Assembly: GCA_013140935.1 (NCBI GenBank)
Contig: JABFSD010000589.1
Span: 1-8,871, forward strand
Direction of reading: 5' to 3'
From: Acidobacteriota bacterium
GTDB lineage: Bacteria > Acidobacteriota > Blastocatellia > RBC074
DNA: 8,871 bases
Both the position numbers and the translations under genes were made by a program. Position 1 is the first letter of the stretch; each line of letters opens with the position of its first letter. Positions 1 through 6,600 of this stretch are shown piece after piece. Below the pieces are notes generated by a model. That model saw only the letters and a list, made by a program, of their open reading frames with translations, searched no databases and was not told the DNA's origin.

Positions 1-105
1 CCTGGAAAGGTTGCTGTACTTGCCTGGATCAAGTCTTGCCACCCACCAGAAGCCCAAATACCTCACAAAATAAATGGCGATGTAGGTAAAATTTCTCAGA
101 CCGGG

Positions 106-134
106 TTGACAGGATAATGCCCACCCTTTACATT
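106..134 (+). promoter_or_regulatory. Candidate sigma70-type promoter (TTGACA-N17-TACATT)
   Basis: A perfect -35 box TTGACA lies at 106-111. After a 17-base spacer comes TACATT at 129-134, which matches TATAAT at 4 of 6 positions. The expected transcription start is near 141, which would give a leader of roughly 375 nt before the ATG at 519. I found no comparably good pair closer to the gene. TTGACG at 307 and TTGAGC at 347 have no -10 at usual spacing. The assignment rests on consensus matching only, and a different sigma factor or a closer non-consensus promoter is possible. Confidence 0.4.
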
Positions 135-159
135 CCCGCCCGTTGCTGAACGCCCTCAT

Positions 160-181
160 GAGTCATAGTGCCTAATGACTC
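160..181. promoter_or_regulatory. 7-bp inverted repeat GAGTCAT-N8-ATGACTC (operator or leader hairpin)
   Basis: GAGTCAT at 160-166 is the exact reverse complement of ATGACTC at 175-181, with an 8-base spacer. It lies about 20 bases downstream of the predicted transcription start of the candidate promoter. That position suits either a repressor-type dyad operator or a small hairpin near the 5' end of the mRNA. There is no following T-run, so it is not an intrinsic terminator. The symmetry is seen directly in the sequence; the role is inferred. Confidence 0.4.
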
Positions 182-190
182 GTTTACCAA

Positions 191-267
191 CGATGCTTTC
201 AGCGACACACGAGCGAACCGGGACCGAAGGCCCTTCACAAACTTGCTTCACTGGAAAAAAAGCATCG
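191..267. repeat. 9-bp inverted repeat with wide loop (CGATGCTTT ... AAAGCATCG)
   Basis: CGATGCTTT at 191-199 is the perfect reverse complement of AAAGCATCG at 259-267, separated by 59 bases. Inside the loop is a small dyad, GAAGG-C-CCTTC, at 226-236. In RNA the arms could close a long stem-loop in the middle of the leader. Alternatively they could be two half-sites for a DNA-binding protein. A chance 9-bp match in about 500 bases is not negligible, so confidence in a function is low. Confidence 0.3.
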
Positions 268-506
268 AAAGCCTTCATTCCAACTCTATCTGATACACAA
301 AACATTTTGACGAATCGGCGCAGGTGAGAGGTGCGAGTGCCCCAACTTGAGCGTGCATTACGTATGCCGCTTTCTCTGTCTATTACTCAACCTTGTCTCA
401 TTGAGTCGTTTTGTCGGTCGTGACTGTGATAGGCGAATGCGCGAACCTTATTGCATTGCTCACGCAACCACCACCGGCGACGCTTATTGCCGTTGCAGCT
501 ATTTGT

Positions 507-513
507 AAGAAGG
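507..513 (+). promoter_or_regulatory. Shine-Dalgarno AAGAAGG deciding the ATG at 519
   Basis: AAGAAGG ends five bases before the ATG at 519-521, a good position for a ribosome binding site. It supports 519 over alternative in-frame starts upstream (TTG 411, GTG 420, GTG 426, TTG 456), which would put a non-signal-like extension ahead of the hydrophobic signal segment. Confidence 0.7.
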
Positions 514-518
514 TCTCT

Positions 519-605
519 ATGAAATCAAACTCCACACACGTTACTCGGATCATTGCATCCCTCTGCTTGCTTGTCGCCATCAGCCTTGCCATCCCAGCAG
601 TAAGC
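519..605 (+). other. Sec-type signal peptide (residues 1-29)
   Basis: The N-terminus has a positively charged n-region (K2, R10), a hydrophobic core from I11 to about I25 (IIASLCLLVAISLAI) and a likely signal peptidase I site after A27-V-S29, just before R30. The single Cys16 lies inside the hydrophobic core without a lipobox-like L-x-(A/G)-C at the core's end, so a lipoprotein is unlikely. Export is consistent with the paired cysteines in the mature protein. The exact cleavage position is uncertain. Confidence 0.75.
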
Positions 606-3600
606 CGCATGGCAGGCATCAGCTTCTTCTCCGCTTCGAAAGCGACGTCACAGACGCCCCAGATTCCCGAAGCGGTGAGACAAAAACTGTCGCCCCAAGC
701 CCGCGCGATACTGGATGCCGCCAACCAACAGCCGTCATGGTGGCAACGCGCTTCGGCGAAGATGACGAGCCTGTTCGCGCCCGCCGCTGCCTTGAACAAC
801 AACGAAGCCGTCAGCACGATCTCCATGCCCGCCAGCGGAGGCACGCTTGCGTCAGGCAGTTTCGTAACCTACGTGGTCAACCTGACCAATGGTGCTGGCG
901 GGGTTGCGTCGGATACGAATCCCGTACTTACCTTGCCGATTCCGGCAGGCACGACGTTCGTGAGCGCGAACGCCAGTGGCGTCGGCGCGCTGACCTGCGG
1001 AGCGCCGTCCGCGACTGCCGTAAATTGCACCGGTTTGGCTTTACTCCCCAACACGAATACGAACTATACGCTGGTCTTGCAGGTACAAAATCCCACCTCG
1101 GTTACCTCGTTGAGCTTTACCCCGGTTTATCAGGATGACGATAACGACGGCACGCCTAATCCGCCCGTTACCGGTGCAACGGTTACGCACACCGTTACCC
1201 CAGCAGCCGGTCCGCCCGCCGATTTGCAAATCACGAAAACGGCCTCTGTCGCCACCGTCGTAGCGGGTGGCGGTGTTACCAGCGGGCAAGTCACTTACAC
1301 CTTACATATCAGAAACAACGGTCCCAATTCGGCGGTGGGCGTACAGGTTCTGGACGTGTTGCCCTTCAATCTTCCTGGGTCTTCGCTGGTGGGCAACGTC
1401 GTGACTTGGACTCCAGATCCGTCAACACCAACGGTTACAGGTTCCTGCGTTCCTGGGCTAAACACGTTTACTTGTCAGGCTACCGCCGCAAATTCCACCA
1501 TTCCCTCGGGCGGTGAAGCTGACATCACCTACACTTTTGAGGTCGGACCAAACATTCCCAATGGCACGCTTATCAATAACCTGGCCGTTATAGCAACAAA
1601 TGGTTTAGTGGGATTTGGAAACGCCTCGCCCGACCCCAATCCGAGCAACAACACCGCCGCTGCTACCACGGTTGTGAATACGCAAGTGGCATTGACGCTT
1701 GATAAAGACGATGGCTCAGGCGGCGCGGGAGCCACAGTGATTGCGGGCGACCTGCTTACTTACACTTTGGTGGTAGGGCATACCCCAGGTTCTAGTTTCA
1801 GTGATGCGACGAACGTAACCCTCATAGACACCCTCCCCCCACAAGCGAATTTCGTTTCCTATCAGAGTGTCAACAACCTGTTTCAATGTGTGACTCCTAC
1901 CGTAGGCAGCACCGGGACGATTACCTGCACAGCCCCTATTATTCCTGTTTCCGGGGCAGGAACCGATCTCATCGCGGTGACCGTGAGGGTTAATCCTGCC
2001 CCCACGAGCCTTGGGTTGATGACTAACAATGCGGTTGCAACTTGGCTTTCAGCAGGAACGTTTTCCAACTTCACTGACTCTATTACTTCTACCGTAGACC
2101 AATACTCCGATTTCACCATCGCCAAAACTTCGAGCGTGCCGTTCGTAGTGGCGGGCGACAACGTTACGTATACGATCTCGGTCACCAACACCGGCCCCTC
2201 CGACGCCTCCACCGTAGTCGTCACGGATGAATGGTCTACGGCGCAATACCAATTCCTGAGCGTCGTCGGCACCGGCGTATTGGCAGGAAATTGCGCAGGC
2301 ACCAATGGCGCGCCTTACATCGTCACTTGTACGGCGGGCAACTTCCCCGCGGGCGCGACCGCAACGATGCTGGTCACGTTCAAGGTCAATCCGAACGCGA
2401 GTTCGCCGCAACCGAACATCGCGCGCGTCGTAAGCGGCTCACCGGGCAATGCGAACGGCGCAGGCATCACAGACGCTTCGAGCCAGCCGGTCAATCGCCA
2501 GACCGAAGTCACGATCACCAAAGAAGATTCCCCCGATGCCGTCGCGCCGGGCGGACTCATCAATTACACCCTGCGCATCGTCAACAACGGCGCGAGTTCC
2601 GTACTCGCCGGTGAGTTGACGGTTACGGATGCTGATCCGGCGGTGGCGGATGCCGTAATCGTAGGTGCACTGGACGTAAGCCAGGCTCCTGCTTTCGCGG
2701 CCTGTGCCAGCCTGAACGCCGGTTGCGCCAACGGCGCAGAAATCGCGCCGGGCGAAGTGAATATCATCCGCTATCAGGTGCAAGTGGCGGCGGGCTTCAC
2801 GCCTGTGCCGGGTACGATCACGAATATCGCTTCGTTGAGCGGAGCCGCGACCACGGCTTGCAGCGTACCTGCGCCAGGGCCGAATCCGAGTCCTTGCGAT
2901 CCTAATACGTCGAACAATTCGGCGACGCGCATCACGACCGTGAGCAACGCCGTGGCCGATCTCGAATTGACGAAGACTGCCAGTGCCGGCCCGGTCATCG
3001 CTGGTTCAGGCACGATCACTTATACGATCAACGTCCGTAACAACGGCCCGGCGAATGCAACGGGCGTCGAGGTCAGAGATCAGGTTCCGGCCACTACGAC
3101 GGTGACGGTTGCGCCCACCGGCGCGCGATTCACCTGCACAGGCGGCGGCGTAGGCGCGATTGGCGGTTCGCCCTTTAGCTGCACTCCCACCACGACGCCG
3201 TGGCCGAGCGGTTCCACTGCGACGATCACTTATACCGTGAGCGTCGGCGCGAGCGTTCCGGCAGGCACGTTGATTACCAACACGGCCAACATCGGCACTT
3301 ATGGCGCGAACGCTACGCCTGACCCGAACACGGCGAACAATGCACAAGCACCGACACAAACGCTGGTCAACACTTCCGCCGATATGGTGATGACGAAAGT
3401 GCGCGTCGATCCAGCGCTGTTTCCGCCGACGTTCGTAGTGTTGCCTGCCATCGCCAACAACCCGGTCAATGCGGGAGATTTGATCGCCTATCTTTTAACC
3501 GCAACCAACACGGGCGGACCTAGCGCCGCCACCGATCTCCTCATTACCGACCACATTCCTGCGAATACGACGTTTGTCGCGGCGAATACCGGCCCCTTTA

Positions 3601-6600
3601 TTAGCTGCACGACACCCTCTGTCGGCGGCACCGGCCAAGTAGCTTGCACGCGCTCCATTCCGCTGAATCCCGGTGAAGCTGCAAACGTGTACGTTATGGT
3701 ACGGGTCAATCCTTCCGTACCGTCAGGTAGCACGATTAGGAATATAGGAAGCGTGCGTTCGAGTACGCCTGATCCCTCCACCGGCAATCGTGATGCGGTA
3801 CTTGACACTACGACCACCACTGCGGCGGACGTACAGGTCGTGTCGAAAGCCGATGTGCCTGACCCGGTCTTTGCGGGCAACAACATCACCTACACCATCA
3901 CGGTGCGGAACAATGGCCCGAGCGATGCGCAAACCGTCACCGTCACCGACACAGTGCCCACGAATACCACGTTGGTATCGGTGAGCGGCACGGGCGTGTT
4001 CTCTGGCAATTGCTCGAATGTCGTCGTGTGTTCAGCGCCGACGCTGCCGGCGGGCGTGACCGAAACGATCACGATGGTGGTGCGTGTTAATTCGAATGTC
4101 GCGGCTGCCACGTTGATCTCGAACAACGCCACCATTGCGTCTGCCACTACCCCTGATCCCACGCCCGCGAACAACACGTTGGTTGCGCCTATCACAACGA
4201 CGGTTGCCGTTTCGCACGATCTGGCGATCACCAAAGAAGACGCCCCCGATGCTGTCGCGCCGGGCAGCCTCTTGACCTATACCTTGCGCGTCACCAACAA
4301 CGGGCCGAGCGATGCGCCGGTGAACGCGGTTACGGTCGCTGAAACCTTGCCGGGCAATGCGTCATTTGTCGCGGGCAGCATCAATCTCGTCGGCGCGCCT
4401 GATTTCACCTGCGCAGGCGGCGTGTTCCCTTGTGTGAATGCGGCGGGCGCAGTGACTACCGGCGAAACAGCCACGATCACGTTCCGCGTACTGGTCGCGT
4501 CTAATGCAACGGGCACGGTCACGAATACGGCGACTGTGAATGCGGGCGCGAACGATCCGGTGTCGGGCAACAACAGCGCCACCAAAGTGACGCCGATTTC
4601 GGCGACGACGGCTGACTTGATGTTGACCAAGACGGCGGACGCGGGCGCAGACAATCAGGTACTCGCGGGCGGTGCGGGCGCAGCCGGACAGATCACTTAC
4701 ACGATTGTGGTGAGCAACAACGGGCCGAGCGATGCGACAGGCGTAACGTTGACCGACTTCATTCCAGCCAACACCAGTTTGGTCGGCGCGGTCACGGCTC
4801 CGGCAGGCTGGGCTTGCACCATCACGCCCGCCGGGCCAACCACGGGTGGCAAAATCACCTGCAATCCCACGGCGTTGAATCAGACGCTGGGCGCTTCGCA
4901 ACCGGCGGCGACGTTTATGTATACCGTGCAAGTCGCGGCCAATACCCCGCCGGGTACGATTGTGACGAACACCGCCAACATCACTTCGCTGGGCGGCGGC
5001 GCACTGCCTATCGCAACGGCTGATCCGAACACTTCAAACAACACGCAAGGCCCGACACAAACGCTGGTCGTCGCCGATGCTGATTTATTCATCGGCAAGG
5101 CTGATAACGTCGCGGGCGCTGGCCCTGACCCGGTCACGGCGGGCGACACGGTCACTTATCGTTTGCGCGCCCGCAACAACGGCGTCAGCGATGCACAAAA
5201 CGTCACGATCACCGACGTGTTGAACGTCAATACCACGTTCGTTTCGATCAACGTCGGCACGAGTGGATTTGCTTGCACGACCCCGGCGGCGGGTGCGACA
5301 GGCACCGTGAGTTGTACGCGCGCCACGCTGCCTGCCGGTTCGGGCAATCAAGACATCTTCGTGACCTTACGAGTCAATCCGGGCTTCACGGGAGCGAGCG
5401 TCAACAACACGGCGTTGATCGCTTCATCAACGTCGGATAGTGTCGGCGGCAACAACAACAGCACAGAAACCACTGCGGTCAACGTCATCGCCGACGTAGC
5501 GATGCTCTCGAAAGTGGATTCCCCCGATCCCGTTATCGCGGGACAAAATCTGACTTATTTGCTGACCTTCGCCAACAACGGGCCGAGTACGGCAGCGGGT
5601 GTGACGATTACCGACACAACGCCGCCGGGCACGACCTTCGTTTCGGTGAGTGCGCCGGTGGGTTACACCTGCACGACACCGACGGTAGGCGGCACGGGCG
5701 CGATCAGTTGCGCGCCTCCGGGCAGCACGCTGGCTTCGGGCACGACGGCCTCTATCACTATTGTCGTCAACGTAGCGCCGGCCACGACGCTCGCCAACAT
5801 CACGAATGCAGCGGCGACGATTGTGACGACTTCGCCCCAAGGCGGCGCGACGGCGAATGATTCCATCACGAATGTTCAAACCGTGCTGAATCGTCAGGCC
5901 GACATCGCGGTAACCAAAGTCGGTCCTGCGGTCGTGACGGCTGCGCAAGCGATCAGCTACACGCTGGTTGTCAGCAACAACGGCCCCAGTTCGGCGGCGG
6001 CGGGCGAAGTCACGTTCAGCGACACGCTCAACAGCAATCTCACGCACGTGAGCAATGTAATCAGCGGTTCGGGCGGATTCACCTGCACGGCCAACGGCGT
6101 GGCAGCCGTGGTTTGTACAAACGGCGCGGCGCTGGCTCCGGGCCAATCGGCGACGATCACGATCAACGCTACGGTCAACGCCAACGTACCGGCCAATACT
6201 ACAATCACGAACACTGCTTCTGTCGCGGTGGCGACGGTGGCACCCAACGCGCCGATTACTGATCCGGTAAGCGGCAACAACACTTCGACGACCAGCACGA
6301 CCGGACAAGCGAGCGCCGATCTGCAAATCGTCAAGACTTCTTCTCCGGCTTCAGTTATTGCAGGCAGCACGGCGGTGGGCGATACGATCACTTACACGCT
6401 GGCTTGGCGTAACGCCGGCCCAGGCTCGGCCAATAACGTAGAAATCACCGACTTCATTCCTGCCAATCTGATTGCGGTGGGAACGATTACGGCAACGGGC
6501 TTTAGTTGTAATGGCGCTGCGCCCACGCCGGGCACGCTGATTACCTGCACCGCCAATGCCAATCCGCTGACGGTCTCGAACGGTACGATCACTTATCAAG

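Larger units (their letters stand above)
1..518. other. Apparently non-coding upstream region / long 5' leader
   Basis: I see no convincing gene here. The region is visibly more AT-rich and less codon-structured than the gene that follows. A short frame is open from base 1 to a TAA at 115-117 (38 codons). It could be the tail of an upstream gene, but it has no recognisable motif, and the other two forward frames also stay open for tens of codons here, so I do not call it. In the frame of the large gene the nearest upstream stop is TGA at 402-404, so that gene cannot begin before about 405. The region holds one sigma70-like promoter candidate, two inverted repeats and a ribosome binding site, listed separately. 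I see no tRNA, recognisable riboswitch or terminator with a U-tract. Confidence 0.6.

Noticed and set aside
1..117. Frame open from base 1 to TAA at 115-117, possible tail of an upstream gene
   Set aside because: It is only 38 codons with no recognisable motif. Other forward frames are also open for tens of codons here, and the stop overlaps the candidate promoter. There is not enough to call a gene.
160..181. Intrinsic terminator of an upstream gene
   Set aside because: The stem is only 7 bp, not GC-rich, and has no downstream T-run.
405..518. Upstream in-frame starts (TTG 411, GTG 420, GTG 426, TTG 456) for the large gene
   Set aside because: They would add up to 36 residues before the signal peptide and bury the well-placed AAGAAGG ribosome site. 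ATG 519 fits both signal peptide and Shine-Dalgarno.
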